In this document: positions 1 to 8,315 of the stretch, piece by piece | How the letters are laid out: every line of letters starts with the position of its first letter | How positions within the stretch are numbered: position 1 is the first letter of the stretch | DNA from: Gemmatimonadota bacterium | GTDB lineage: Bacteria; Gemmatimonadota; Gemmatimonadetes; Gemmatimonadales; Gemmatimonadaceae | NCBI GenBank assembly: GCA_031127075.1 | Contig: JARIFA010000007.1 | Coordinates: 1 to 64,000 of the forward strand | Direction of reading: 5' to 3' | DNA: 64,000 bases | The notes under the pieces: generated by a model | What the model saw: the letters and a program-made list of their open reading frames with translations, nothing else | The model's database searches: none | Told to the model about the DNA's origin: nothing | Translations under genes and position numbers: made by a program

Positions 1-1128
1 GTGAAGGAAGGGGACCTCGTGGCCGGCACGCACGGCCGCAGCTTCTGGATCCTCGACGATCTCTCGGCGCTCCGGCAGGTGACGGCCGAGGCGCTCGCGA
101 AGCCGGCGCACCTCTTCGCCCCGCGCGACGCGTATCGCATCGAGTGGGGGGGCGGCTTCGGCGGCGGGATGCGCGGCCCGGGTGCCGGCGCGTCGAACCC
201 CGGCCAGAATCCGCCGACCGGCGTGATCGTGCGCTACCACCTCGCGACGGCGGGGCAGGCGGTGAAGCTCGAGTTCCTCGCACCGGACGGCAGCGTCATC
301 AAGGCGTATGAGGCCGCCGATTCCGCGACGCTCGCGGCGGAGCGCGCCGCCGCGGCGAACGCGCCAGCTGGCGGCCGCTTCGGTGGCGGTGCGGCGCAGC
401 GCCCCGCGAACGCGGCGGGGATGAACAGCTTCGCGTGGGATATGCGGTACCCCGACGCGAGCACCTTCCGCGGGATGATCCTCTGGGCGGGGGGCACGCG
501 CGGTCCCGTCGCGCCGGCCGGGACGTACACGGTGCGGATGACCGTCGCGGGGCAGGCGCCGCAGACGGCGACGTTCAAACTGCTGAACGATCCGCGCTCG
601 GAGGCGACCGACGCCGACCTCGTGGCACAGTTCGACTTCCTGATGAAGGTGCGCGACAAGACCACCGAGGCCAACGACGCCGTGAAGCAGGTCCGCTGGG
701 TGCGCGGCGAGATGCAGGACCGCCTCACCGCCGCGCCGCGGCTCCGTCGGATGGCGACCGATCTCGACTCGGCGATGTCGCGCATCGAGCGGGAGGTCTA
801 CCAGGTGAAGAACCAGAGCGGACAGGATCCGCTCAACTATCCGGTGCGCCTCAACAACCGCATCGCGGGGCTCTCTGGGGTGGCGTCGTCCGGGCCGTAC
901 CGTCCGACGGCGCAGGCGGAGCAGGTACTCACCGAGTTGTCGACCGCGCTCGGCGTGCAGCTCACACGGCTCCAGCGCGTCTTCGACGAGGATCTCAAGA
1001 AGTTCAATGACGAGCTCCGGAAGCTCGGGCTCGAGCCGATCGTGCCGAAGGCGGAGGAGAAGCCGGTCGCGCGGCCGACGGTGACGATGGACGACGACGA
1101 CACGATGGACGAGGTCGTCCCGCGGTGA
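1..1128 (+). CDS. C-terminal part of an exported BNR/sortilin-like repeat protein (5' truncated)
   Basis: The reading frame is already open at base 1, so the gene is cut by the window edge and the GTG at base 1 is probably an internal Val. The sequence aligns by eye with the C-terminal third of the complete BNR-repeat protein at 39962-43108. Both share a GRSFWILDDLSxLRQ segment, a PAHLF motif, a Gly-rich stretch, a Fn3-like region and a helical tail. In the full-length paralogue this region follows the beta-propeller repeats. Proteins of this type are exported and often annotated as glycosyl hydrolase or VPS10/WD40-like, but no catalytic activity can be assigned. The C-terminus is acidic (MDDDDTMDE). 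The exact function is unknown. Confidence 0.75.
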   Translation: MKEGDLVAGTHGRSFWILDDLSALRQVTAEALAKPAHLFAPRDAYRIEWGGGFGGGMRGPGAGASNPGQNPPTGVIVRYHLATAGQAVKLEFLAPDGSVIKAYEAADSATLAAERAAAANAPAGGRFGGGAAQRPANAAGMNSFAWDMRYPDASTFRGMILWAGGTRGPVAPAGTYTVRMTVAGQAPQTATFKLLNDPRSEATDADLVAQFDFLMKVRDKTTEANDAVKQVRWVRGEMQDRLTAAPRLRRMATDLDSAMSRIEREVYQVKNQSGQDPLNYPVRLNNRIAGLSGVASSGPYRPTAQAEQVLTELSTALGVQLTRLQRVFDEDLKKFNDELRKLGLEPIVPKAEEKPVARPTVTMDDDDTMDEVVPR

Positions 1129-1163
1129 CGGATGCCGAGCCATCGGCCGGGTCGGGGGGCGCG

Positions 1164-1658
1164 ATGAGCGCCCCCCTGCTCGTGCGCGACGCGACACCGG
1201 CCGACTCGTCGGCGGTGCTCGCGATGAACAATGCTGCCACGCCGAACGTGAACGCGCTCGACGAGACCGAGTGGGGCTGGCTCGTCGCGCACGCGACGTA
1301 TTACCGGGTGGCGGCGGACGCGGAGGGGATTGCGGGGTTCATCCTCTGCGTTCCGGCGGGGCTCGACTACTGGAGCCTCAACTACGCTTGGTTCACCGCG
1401 CGGCTCCCCGACTTCCTGTACCTGGACCGCGTGGTGGTGGCGGAGCGCGCGCGGAACCGTGGGGTGGGGACGGCGCTCTACGCCGACCTGCACGCGACCG
1501 TCGCCGGACGGTGGCCCTCCGTCACCCTCGAGGTGAACCTTCGCCCGCCGAACCCCGGCTCGCAGCGCTTTCATGAGCGGCTCGGGTATCGCCCGATGGG
1601 GGTGCGGGAGTCGGAGGATGGGGCGTACGCGGTGCAGATGTACGCGCGCGACGTGTGA
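1164..1658 (+). CDS. GNAT family N-acetyltransferase
   Basis: This encodes a small acyl-CoA-dependent acyltransferase of about 164 residues. The acetyl-CoA pyrophosphate-binding motif A is visible as RARNRGVGTALYADL, preceded by the usual YLDRVVV strand, and a typical C-terminal FHERLGYRPMG follows. The ORF opens at a GTG at 1125 that overlaps the upstream stop, but the ATG at 1164 is preferred. It begins the conserved first strand (LLVRDATPADS) and has a G-rich Shine-Dalgarno-like run just upstream. The substrate cannot be predicted. A perfect inverted repeat follows the stop codon. Confidence 0.8.
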   Translation: MSAPLLVRDATPADSSAVLAMNNAATPNVNALDETEWGWLVAHATYYRVAADAEGIAGFILCVPAGLDYWSLNYAWFTARLPDFLYLDRVVVAERARNRGVGTALYADLHATVAGRWPSVTLEVNLRPPNPGSQRFHERLGYRPMGVRESEDGAYAVQMYARDV

Positions 1659-1664
1659 ACGACC

Positions 1665-1699
1665 GAGGCGATCCGCTCTAGCATGGAGCGGATCGCCTC
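1665..1699. terminator. Bidirectional hairpin between convergent genes
   Basis: A perfect 14-bp inverted repeat (GAGGCGATCCGCTC / GAGCGGATCGCCTC) with a 7-nt loop lies between the stop codons of the GNAT gene and fabI, which converge. There is no clear T-tract on either side, so termination is inferred from position and stem strength. Confidence 0.6.
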
Positions 1700-1726
1700 T
1701 CGGTAAGGCGCATCACCCCGCCGGGA

Positions 1727-2641
1727 TCACCCCGCGATCGGCGGCACCGTGCTCGGGTCCACCGCCATCCCCATCGCGTGGATCCCCTTATCGACGTAGA
1801 GCGTGACGCCGGTGACCGCGGAAGCGAGCGGGGAGCAGAGGAAGGCCGTCGCCGTGCCCACCTCGATCGCCTCGAGCCGCTCCTTCAGCGGGGCGTTCCC
1901 CTCGCAGTATTTGACCATATCGTCGATGATCCCGATGGCGCTCGCCGCCCGTGAGGCGTACGGGCCAGCGGAGATCGTATTCACGCGGATGCCGTACTTT
2001 CGGCCTGCCTCGTAGGCGAGGACGCGGGTGTCGCTCTCGAGCGCGGCCTTGGCCGACGACATCCCGCCGCCGTAGCCCGGGATCGCGCGCTCGCTCGCGA
2101 GGTAGGTGAGCGAGGCGACGCTGCCGCCCGCGCGCATCAGCGGCCCGAACTCGCGCAGCATCGACACGAGCGAATACGCGCTCGCGCCGACCGCGGCGAG
2201 ATACCCGGCACGGCTTGTCTCGAGGAGGGGCTTCTTCACCTCGGGGCCGTTCGCGAGGGAGTGCACGAGGATGTCGATCGACCCCTCGCCGAAGTCCTCG
2301 CGCACGCGCGCGGCGAGCCCGGCGATGGAGAAGTCGCCCACGTCCTTGTAACGCTTGCTCTCGCGCACGTCGGCCGGCGCGTCCTCGAGCCGGTCGTAGA
2401 CGGCGTCGAGGGGGTAGATCTTCTCGAAGCTGAGCAGCGAGCCGTCGCTGAGGGTGCGCGACCCGTCGAGCTTCCCGCGCTCGAGGAGGTTCAGGAAGAT
2501 GTTGAGGGCCGGCGGCCAGGTGGCGACGCAGACGGTCGCGCCCGCCTCGATGAGGCACTTGGCGATGGCCCAGCCGAAGCCGTTGTCGTCGGCGACGCCG
2601 GCCACGAGGGCGCGCTTGCCGCGGAGATCGATGGGAAGCAT
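1727..2641 (-). CDS. fabI: Enoyl-[acyl-carrier-protein] reductase FabI, plant/Chlamydia-type long form
   Basis: This enzyme carries out the NADH-dependent last step of each fatty-acid elongation cycle in the cytoplasm. The ATG at 2641 gives 304 residues and starts [15 protein letters not shown]; the longer ORF in the track has no matching sequence upstream. The N-terminal nucleotide-binding loop is [14 protein letters not shown]. The catalytic region is [20 protein letters not shown], containing the Tyr and Lys of the SDR-type site. A long insert ([18 protein letters not shown] ... YPLDAVYD) after the second strand is known from chloroplast, apicomplexan, Bacteroidetes and Chlamydia enzymes and is absent from E. 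coli FabI. The gene lies 76 bp downstream of tsaC and may have its own transcript. Confidence 0.93.
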   Translation of the reverse strand: MLPIDLRGKRALVAGVADDNGFGWAIAKCLIEAGATVCVATWPPALNIFLNLLERGKLDGSRTLSDGSLLSFEKIYPLDAVYDRLEDAPADVRESKRYKDVGDFSIAGLAARVREDFGEGSIDILVHSLANGPEVKKPLLETSRAGYLAAVGASAYSLVSMLREFGPLMRAGGSVASLTYLASERAIPGYGGGMSSAKAALESDTRVLAYEAGRKYGIRVNTISAGPYASRAASAIGIIDDMVKYCEGNAPLKERLEAIEVGTATAFLCSPLASAVTGVTLYVDKGIHAMGMAVDPSTVPPIAG

Positions 2642-2717
2642 CCCGTGATATCGCCGGGGCCGGGTGCCCGGGGCAAGGGGGACGTCCGCCCGGACCTGCC
2701 GCCGATGCCGTCCGACG

Positions 2718-3815
2718 CTACACGTGCGCGGCGCGCGCGAGGCGGTCGCGGATCCCATCCCACGCGGGATCCGACGGGACCTGCTCCACCAGCACGGTCG
2801 TGCCGCATGCGTCGTCCACCGCGTGCAGCGCGGCGTAGAGCTCGGCCGCATACGCGAGCGGTGACGCCTCGAGATGGAGGTGGATGTGTAGTTCCGAGGC
2901 GGCGGCGCGTCCGGCTTCGCTCCAGGTGATCGCCGCGAGGGTGTTCTCCATCGCGCTGCCGGGCGTCGTCGCGCGGGTCCCGGCCGCCGACGCATCGAGG
3001 CCGCGGCGTCGGCCGGTCGTCACCGCCTGCGCCATCGCGTCGGCGTCGAGCAGTCGCACCGTCGCCCGTGGCGCGTAATGCCGCGCGATCATTCCCGGCG
3101 CGGCCCGCGGCGCTTCCGCCTCCGTCACCGGCACGGGATCCTGCAACGGTCCCACCACCGCCTCGAGCTCGGCACGCGTGATGGTCCCGGGGCGGAGCAG
3201 CGTCGGCGGCGTCGTCGTGCAGTCCACCACCGTGCTCTCGATCCCGACCGGCGTGCGTCCCCCATCGAGGATCAGCGCCACGCGATCGCCGAGCGACCGC
3301 GCCACCTGCGCCCCCGTGACGGGCGAGAGTGCCGTGAAGCGGTTCGCGCTCGGCGCGGCGATCGGGAGGCCCACCGCGGCGAGCAGCGCGCGTGCCACCG
3401 GATGGGCGGGGATGCGGATCGCCACGGTCTCCCGGCCCGCCGTCACCTCGTCGGGGACGAGGGCACGCTTGGGGAGCACGAGCGTGAGGGGGCCGGGCCA
3501 CCAGTGCGTGGCGAGCTGCTCGGCGACGCCGGGCCACGTCGTCACCAGCGTCCTCGCCGTCGCGACGTCGGGGACGTGCACGATCAGCGGATTAAAGGCG
3601 GGACGCCCCTTGGCCGCGAAGATGCGCCGGACCGCCGCGGCATCGAGTGCGTGCGCGCCGAGTCCGTACACGGTCTCCGTCGGGAAGGCGACGAGCTCAC
3701 CGCGTCGGAGGTGATCGGCTGCCTCGCGCAGCAGCGCCGGATCTGGATGCGTGGGATCGATCGGGCGAAGCACGCCCGGCGCCGTGGCCGGCGGTGTGAC
3801 GGCTTCGTCGGTCAA
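2718..3815 (-). CDS. tsaC: L-threonylcarbamoyladenylate synthase, TsaC/Sua5 family (two-domain)
   Basis: The product makes threonylcarbamoyl-AMP from Thr, bicarbonate and ATP, the first step in t6A37 modification of ANN-decoding tRNAs. The YrdC domain covers roughly residues 15-210, with motifs [43 protein letters not shown] and [12 protein letters not shown]-terminal Sua5 domain follows a [10 protein letters not shown] linker, so this is the longer Sua5-like form rather than E. coli TsaC. The start is assigned to a TTG at 3815, which overlaps the TGA of the upstream M20 gene as TTGA. No other start codon lies close by. It is the last gene of a tightly overlapping four-gene run, though its function looks unrelated to the other three. 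Confidence 0.9.
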   Translation of the reverse strand: MTDEAVTPPATAPGVLRPIDPTHPDPALLREAADHLRRGELVAFPTETVYGLGAHALDAAAVRRIFAAKGRPAFNPLIVHVPDVATARTLVTTWPGVAEQLATHWWPGPLTLVLPKRALVPDEVTAGRETVAIRIPAHPVARALLAAVGLPIAAPSANRFTALSPVTGAQVARSLGDRVALILDGGRTPVGIESTVVDCTTTPPTLLRPGTITRAELEAVVGPLQDPVPVTEAEAPRAAPGMIARHYAPRATVRLLDADAMAQAVTTGRRRGLDASAAGTRATTPGSAMENTLAAITWSEAGRAAASELHIHLHLEASPLAYAAELYAALHAVDDACGTTVLVEQVPSDPAWDGIRDRLARAAHV

Positions 3816-5080
3816 CGCGACACGCCGGTCGCGAGACTCGTCCCGGCCGCAGTCGCCACACGCGCGCAGGCGGCGAGCACCGCGCCACCGACGAAGAGTG
3901 CCGTCTCCTCGGGGTCGAATCGTGGCGTGTGGGCGCCCGCGGCGCTCCGGCCCTCGCCGAGGGTGCCGATGCGCAGGAAGCACCCCGGCATCCGCTCGGT
4001 GTAGAAGGCGAAGTCTTCGCCTCCCATGTTCGCCGTCGGCAGCGCCGTCAACGCGGACGCGCCGAGCACCTCGCGCACCGCGGTGCGCGCGCAGGCGGCG
4101 GCGGTCGGGGTGTTCAGCAGCGGCGGCGTCCCTTCGCTCAGCGTGCAGACCGCCCGCACCCCGTGCAGCGCGGCGACCGACTCGGCCACCGCCCGCACGC
4201 CGTCGCAGAGGAGGGTGCGCGCCGCGCGGGTCGTCGCGCGGATGGTGCCGGCCACGCGCGCGCGCTCGGGGATCACATTCGCCGCGCTCCCGGCGTCGGC
4301 GACGGTCACCGAGACGACGCCGGGGAGCCCCGGGTCGAGGCGTCGCGAGACGAGCGTCTGCACTTCCATCACGAAGGCCGCGAGCGCGACGATCGGATCA
4401 CGCGCGTCCTGTGGGCGAGCGCCGTGTCCACCGCGGCCGTGGAAGACGACGTCGAAGGTGTCGGTGCTCGCTGCGATCGCACCGTCGGTCGCGACCACCT
4501 CGCCGACGGGGAAGCGCCAATCGACGTGCCCACCGAAGATCGCGTGGACGCCGTCGAGCACGCCGCTCGCGAGCACGCGCGCGGCGCCCTCGCCCACCTC
4601 CTCCGCCGGTTGCAGCACGAGGCGCACCGTGCCTGCGGCTGGCGCCTTCGCGAGGAGGATGCCGGCGGCGACGGTCCACGCGGCGTGCATGTCGTGCCCG
4701 CAGGCGTGCATCACGCCAGGGTGCACGGAGGCGAAGGGGAGCCCCGTCTCCTCGGCGATGGGGAGCGCGTCGATGTCGCCGCGGAGCGCGATGACCGGTG
4801 CGGCGGGATCGGTGCCGGGGATGGTCGCGACGAGCCCGGTCCCCGCGACCTCGCGGATCTCGGTGATCCCCGCGGCTTCGAGCGCGGCGCGGAGGGTGCG
4901 CTGTGTCGTGTGCTCCTGCCAGGAGAGCTCGGGGGCGGCGTGCAGCGCGCGCCGGAGCGCGAGCACGCGCTCCCGTTCCTCGGGAGTGAATCGTGCCACC
5001 GCGCCGGCCACGCGTGCCGCCCGGGCGGCATCGCCCGTCGGCGCCGCGCCCTCAGGCCCCACGCCTGCGGCGTCGCTCAC
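3812..5080 (-). CDS. M20 family metallo-amidohydrolase, probable N-acyl (N-succinyl) amino acid deacylase
   Basis: This zinc-dependent amidohydrolase has 422 residues counted from a GTG at 5080 that overlaps the upstream stop as GTGA. Metal-ligand motifs are in order: LRGDIDALP, HACGHDMH, LQPAEEVGEGAAR, and a late GGEDFAFY. A lid/dimerisation domain carries GRGGHGARPQ. Relatives include hippurate hydrolase and N-acyl-L-amino acid hydrolases. It sits directly after an N-succinylamino acid racemase-like gene and a COG3375-like GNAT. That order matches the D-to-L amino acid conversion operon known from Geobacillus, which suggests it removes succinyl or other acyl groups from the L-isomer. The substrate itself is inferred from context only. 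Confidence 0.85.
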   Translation of the reverse strand: MSDAAGVGPEGAAPTGDAARAARVAGAVARFTPEERERVLALRRALHAAPELSWQEHTTQRTLRAALEAAGITEIREVAGTGLVATIPGTDPAAPVIALRGDIDALPIAEETGLPFASVHPGVMHACGHDMHAAWTVAAGILLAKAPAAGTVRLVLQPAEEVGEGAARVLASGVLDGVHAIFGGHVDWRFPVGEVVATDGAIAASTDTFDVVFHGRGGHGARPQDARDPIVALAAFVMEVQTLVSRRLDPGLPGVVSVTVADAGSAANVIPERARVAGTIRATTRAARTLLCDGVRAVAESVAALHGVRAVCTLSEGTPPLLNTPTAAACARTAVREVLGASALTALPTANMGGEDFAFYTERMPGCFLRIGTLGEGRSAAGAHTPRFDPEETALFVGGAVLAACARVATAAGTSLATGVSR

Positions 5081-6201
5081 GCGCGCAGCTCCTCCGTGCG
5101 CACCGTCAACGCCTCGATGCGCGCGCGGTCGACCTCGACACCGATGCCCGCCCGGCCGAGCGGCACCCGCACCATCCCGTACGCGTCCATCGTCCACTCG
5201 GGCGTCACCACGTCCTGCGCCCAGTACCGCGCGCTCGGAGAGAGATCGCCGGGGAGCGTGAAGTTCGGGAGGGAGGCGAGCGCGACGTTGTACGCGCGGC
5301 CGATCCCGCTCTCGAGCATCCCGCCGCACCAGACGGGGATCCCCTCCGCCTGGCAGAAGTCGTGGATCGCGAGGGAGGGCCCGAAGCCCCCGACGCGGCC
5401 CGGCTTGATGTTGATGATCCGTCCCGCCTGCAGCGTGACCATATCCTGCGCCCGGTCGAGCGAGATGATCGACTCGTCGAGACAGAGCGGGGTGCGGAGT
5501 CGCCGCTGCAGCGTCGCGTGGCGCACGAGGTCATCATTAGCGAGCGGCTGCTCGATCATCATCAGGTCGAGCCCGTCGAGCCCCGCGAGATGGTCGGCGT
5601 CGGCGAGGGTGTAGGCGTTGTTGGCATCGGCCATCAGGTGCGCGTCGGGACCCACCGCCTCGCGCACCGCGCGCACCCACGCCACGTCCTTCCCGGGGGC
5701 GATCTTGATCTTGACCTTCTGGTAGCCCGCCGCGACCGACTCGCGCGCCTTCTCGATGAGCCGCTCCACCGTCGGCTGGATCCCGAGTGAGATCCCCGTC
5801 GCGATCTGCTCGCGCGTGCCGCCGATGAGCCGCGCGAGCGGGAGTCCCGCCTGTGTCGCGGCGAGCCCCCACATCCCCATCTCGAGCGCCGCCTTCGCCA
5901 TATGGTGGCCGCGGACGTCCTCGTCGAGTCGCGCGAAGACATCGCCCGGCGCGGCGATCGACTGCCCGAGGAGCCGCGGCGCGAGGACGCGCACGATCGT
6001 GGGCCACGCCGTATCGAGCGTCTCCGGGGAGTAGTTCGGGAGGTCATCCACCACGCACTCACTCCACGTGGAGGCTCCATCAGCATCGGTGAGCTCGCAG
6101 AGGAGGATGCGGCGGTCGCGCATCTCCCCGGACGAGATGCGGAACGGCTCCTTGAGCGGGAGTCGGATCTCGCGCAGGACGAGTCGATCGAGTCGCATCA
6201 C
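5077..6201 (-). CDS. N-succinylamino acid racemase / o-succinylbenzoate synthase family enolase
   Basis: This is an enolase-superfamily protein of the MenC-2/NSAR type. Visible catalytic elements are the KVKIKI strand (KxK near residue 164), metal ligands in MADANNAY, MIEQPL and CLDESI, and the second acid/base Lys in NIKPGRVGG near residue 266. The C-terminus contains the family signature PVWCGGMLESGIGRA. The start is either the GTG at 6201, overlapping the upstream TGA, or the adjacent ATG at 6198. Family members catalyse o-succinylbenzoate synthesis, N-succinylamino acid racemisation, or both. Flanking GNAT and M20 genes, plus futalosine-pathway genes at 18.5-19.9 kb, favour racemisation over menaquinone synthesis; this is an inference. 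Confidence 0.88.
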   Translation of the reverse strand: MMRLDRLVLREIRLPLKEPFRISSGEMRDRRILLCELTDADGASTWSECVVDDLPNYSPETLDTAWPTIVRVLAPRLLGQSIAAPGDVFARLDEDVRGHHMAKAALEMGMWGLAATQAGLPLARLIGGTREQIATGISLGIQPTVERLIEKARESVAAGYQKVKIKIAPGKDVAWVRAVREAVGPDAHLMADANNAYTLADADHLAGLDGLDLMMIEQPLANDDLVRHATLQRRLRTPLCLDESIISLDRAQDMVTLQAGRIINIKPGRVGGFGPSLAIHDFCQAEGIPVWCGGMLESGIGRAYNVALASLPNFTLPGDLSPSARYWAQDVVTPEWTMDAYGMVRVPLGRAGIGVEVDRARIEALTVRTEELRA

Positions 6202-6971
6202 GCCTCCGGGCGTACGAGGAGATAGGTGCCGCCGTCGGCGTCACGGACGAAGCCGCGGACCGTGTAGCCGCGGGCGAGGTAGTGCGTGAACGCGCGGCGT
6301 GTGGCGACGCGCCACGCACGCGCCGCGGCGAGGTCGGTCGCGGCGAGCGCGGAGATGTCACGCGGGATGCGGACGCCCACCATCGGTGCATCCACGAGCG
6401 GCCCTTCGGTCGCGTCCGCGGTCACCGCGAGCGGGAGTGCGGTCGGAAGCGCCTCGCACGGCGCGGCGGCGTGCGCGGGATCCACCGCCCACGCCACCAC
6501 GAACCGATCGGTGGGCATGTCGCCCTGCAGCGGGGAGTTGGTCGCGTCGCCGTACATCGCCGGCACGTACTCGTCGGCGCGCGCCCCCATCCGATTCAGG
6601 TTGAGGTGCGCGTTCTTCGCGACGAGCGGGTCGTACGTCCAATAGATGGTCTCGACGCCGAGAGCGGCGCAGCGTGCGCGCTGGTAGGCCTTGAGCGCCT
6701 CGCCGAGGTGCCGGCCCTGCTGTTCGGGCCGTACCGCGAGCATATCGGACCAATGAATGAGCGTGCCGTCCTTCAGTCCCGTGACACCGAAGACGAATCC
6801 CTGCAGCACCCCCGCGTCATCGAAGGCGCCGGCGACGACGCCCCCGGTCTTGAGGGCGACGAGGAGCATCGCGGCAGGGATCTTCTCGGTGAAGCCGCGG
6901 CCCCAGGTGAGCTCCTGGAGTTCGACGCAGGCGGCCCGGTCCGCGTGGGTGGTCAGGTCACGGATGTCCAC
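6198..6971 (-). CDS. COG3375-like GNAT acyltransferase, possible D-amino acid N-succinyltransferase
   Basis: This 257-residue GNAT protein has a motif A-like segment MLAVRPEQQGRHLGEALKAYQR. It also has the features IYWTYDPLVAKNAHLNLNRMGA and EYVPAMYGD, which I associate with the COG3375 family found beside NSAR genes. In the characterised Geobacillus pathway the equivalent enzyme succinylates D-amino acids before racemisation. It is the first gene of the operon and starts with GTG at 6971. A TAATTT box lies 7 nt upstream, with no room for a Shine-Dalgarno sequence, suggesting a leaderless message. The substrate is not demonstrable from sequence. Confidence 0.75.
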   Translation of the reverse strand: MDIRDLTTHADRAACVELQELTWGRGFTEKIPAAMLLVALKTGGVVAGAFDDAGVLQGFVFGVTGLKDGTLIHWSDMLAVRPEQQGRHLGEALKAYQRARCAALGVETIYWTYDPLVAKNAHLNLNRMGARADEYVPAMYGDATNSPLQGDMPTDRFVVAWAVDPAHAAAPCEALPTALPLAVTADATEGPLVDAPMVGVRIPRDISALAATDLAAARAWRVATRRAFTHYLARGYTVRGFVRDADGGTYLLVRPEA

Positions 6972-6977
6972 GGCGGG

Positions 6978-6984
6978 TAAATTA
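6978..6984. promoter_or_regulatory. Shared divergent -10 element (TAAATTA)
   Basis: Only 19 bp separate the GTG of the GNAT gene (6971, minus) and the ATG of the PAP2 gene (6991, plus). One AT core reads TAAATT 7 nt before the ATG on the plus strand and TAATTT 7 nt before the GTG on the minus strand. This symmetry suggests one bidirectional promoter driving two leaderless transcripts. Confidence 0.5.
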
Positions 6985-6990
6985 CGACGT

Positions 6991-7782
6991 ATGCGATGCG
7001 AACGGGTGGGCCGCTGGTCGGGCGGAATGACGTGTCGACGCGCGCCGTGGCGATGGATCGTCCTCCTCGGTCTCGTGCTGCCGAGCTCGGTCGCCTCGCC
7101 CCTCGGGGCCCAGCCCCTCGACCTCCGCGTCCGTCAGGTCGTCCGCAGTGACGCCTGGCAGGCGAACACCACCCTCGGTGCCCTCAGCGATGCCGGCAAT
7201 ACCTGGGGGGCGCCCGGGGTGATCCTGCTCGGGACGGGCCTCTGGCTCGGCGGTCGCCTGGCCGACGACCCGCGGATGGCGACGATCGGCTTCCGGGCCT
7301 TCGAGGCGATCGGCGTCTCCGGCGTCATCACCGGGACGATCAAGGGCATCGTGGGACGGGCGCGCCCGCGCATCAGTCCGACCGACGCCGGTGACCTCCA
7401 GCTGATGCGCGGTGCCCGCGAGGGGAACGACTACCAATCCTTCCCGTCAGGGCACACCACCGCCGCCTTCGCCTTCGCCGCCGCGGTGACCGCCGAGACG
7501 CGCCGCCTCGCCCCGGACCGCGCACGGACCGTGGCGCTCACGACCTACGGCCTCGCGACCGCCACCGCCTTCGCGCGGATGTACAGCGACGCGCACTGGC
7601 TGACCGATGTGATGGCGGGCGCGGCGGTCGGCATCGCCACCGGGCACGCGGCCTCACGTTGGCACGCAAAACGTCCCGGCCACGCGATCGACCGCATCTT
7701 CCTCGGCGGCGATGTCGCCCCGCTGCTCCGTTCGACGCCCGCCGGCCACACCATCCTCGGCGCGACGATCACGTGGCCGTAG
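6991..7782 (+). CDS. Exported PAP2-family phosphatase
   Basis: This is an acid-phosphatase/lipid-phosphatase-like membrane or periplasmic protein of 263 residues. The three PAP2 motifs are present: KGIVGRARPR (KxxxxxxRP), SFPSGHTTAAF (PSGH) and RMYSDAHWLTDVMAG (SRxxxxxHxxxD-like). The N-terminus has a basic stretch and a hydrophobic signal segment ending near LGAQ. The ATG at 6991 lies 7 nt after a TAAATT box. An internal ATG at 7027 is a less likely alternative. It probably dephosphorylates undecaprenyl pyrophosphate or phosphatidic acid derivatives, but the substrate is not determined. Confidence 0.85.
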   Translation: MRCERVGRWSGGMTCRRAPWRWIVLLGLVLPSSVASPLGAQPLDLRVRQVVRSDAWQANTTLGALSDAGNTWGAPGVILLGTGLWLGGRLADDPRMATIGFRAFEAIGVSGVITGTIKGIVGRARPRISPTDAGDLQLMRGAREGNDYQSFPSGHTTAAFAFAAAVTAETRRLAPDRARTVALTTYGLATATAFARMYSDAHWLTDVMAGAAVGIATGHAASRWHAKRPGHAIDRIFLGGDVAPLLRSTPAGHTILGATITWP

Positions 7783-8315
7783 CCGGTATCTTCGTCGTCA
7801 TCGAGCTCGAGGGGGCGCTCGCCGAGCGGATCCACGGGCAGCAGCGCGCCTTCGATCCGAAGATGGCTCGGCATCTGCCACCGCACATCACGCTCATCGG
7901 GTCGTCGGGTGCCGGTCCAATCCGCGCGGACACGCCGGTCGACGAGCTCCGGGCGCGGATCCTCCCGATCGCGGCGACCACCGCACCTATCACCCTGCAC
8001 TTCGGTGCGCCCGAACGCTTCGTGCAGCGCGAGATCGTCTCGCTTCCGCTCGACCCACACGGGCCGCTCCGCACCCTGCACGAACGCTTGGCGACCTGTG
8101 GGCTCACCTGTGCACCCGCACGATACCCGTTCACGCCGCACTGCACCCTGACGATGTATCCCACACTCACCGCGGAGCGGCTGCGGGCGGTGATGGCGGT
8201 GCGCGAGCCTGAGCCGTTCCTCGTGGGCCGACTGCGAGTCTACCTCACCCGGGAGCCGCAGCCGGCGCGGCACCTGTTCGATGCGCCGCTCGGTGTGGCG
8301 CTGGAGCACGCGTGA
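7773..8315 (+). CDS. 2H phosphoesterase / 2'-5' RNA ligase family protein
   Basis: The 180-residue product has the two HxT motifs of 2H phosphoesterases, as PHITLIG near residue 35 and HCTLTMY near residue 125. The start is a GTG at 7773 inside the last codons of the PAP2 gene (10-nt overlap), chosen because it begins the first predicted strand VAGIFVVIELEG. Members act on 2',5'- or cyclic phosphodiesters, but the physiological substrate is usually unknown. It is translationally coupled on both sides, since its stop overlaps the next gene as GTGA. Confidence 0.75.
   Translation: MAVAGIFVVIELEGALAERIHGQQRAFDPKMARHLPPHITLIGSSGAGPIRADTPVDELRARILPIAATTAPITLHFGAPERFVQREIVSLPLDPHGPLRTLHERLATCGLTCAPARYPFTPHCTLTMYPTLTAERLRAVMAVREPEPFLVGRLRVYLTREPQPARHLFDAPLGVALEHA

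Noticed and set aside
1-3. GTG at base 1 as a true start codon
   Set aside because: The homologous region of the full-length paralogue continues upstream, so the frame is cut by the window edge.
5077-6201. MenC acting in classical menaquinone synthesis
   Set aside because: mqnB and mqnD indicate the futalosine pathway, and GNAT/M20 neighbours fit amino acid racemisation; no other men gene is present in the window.
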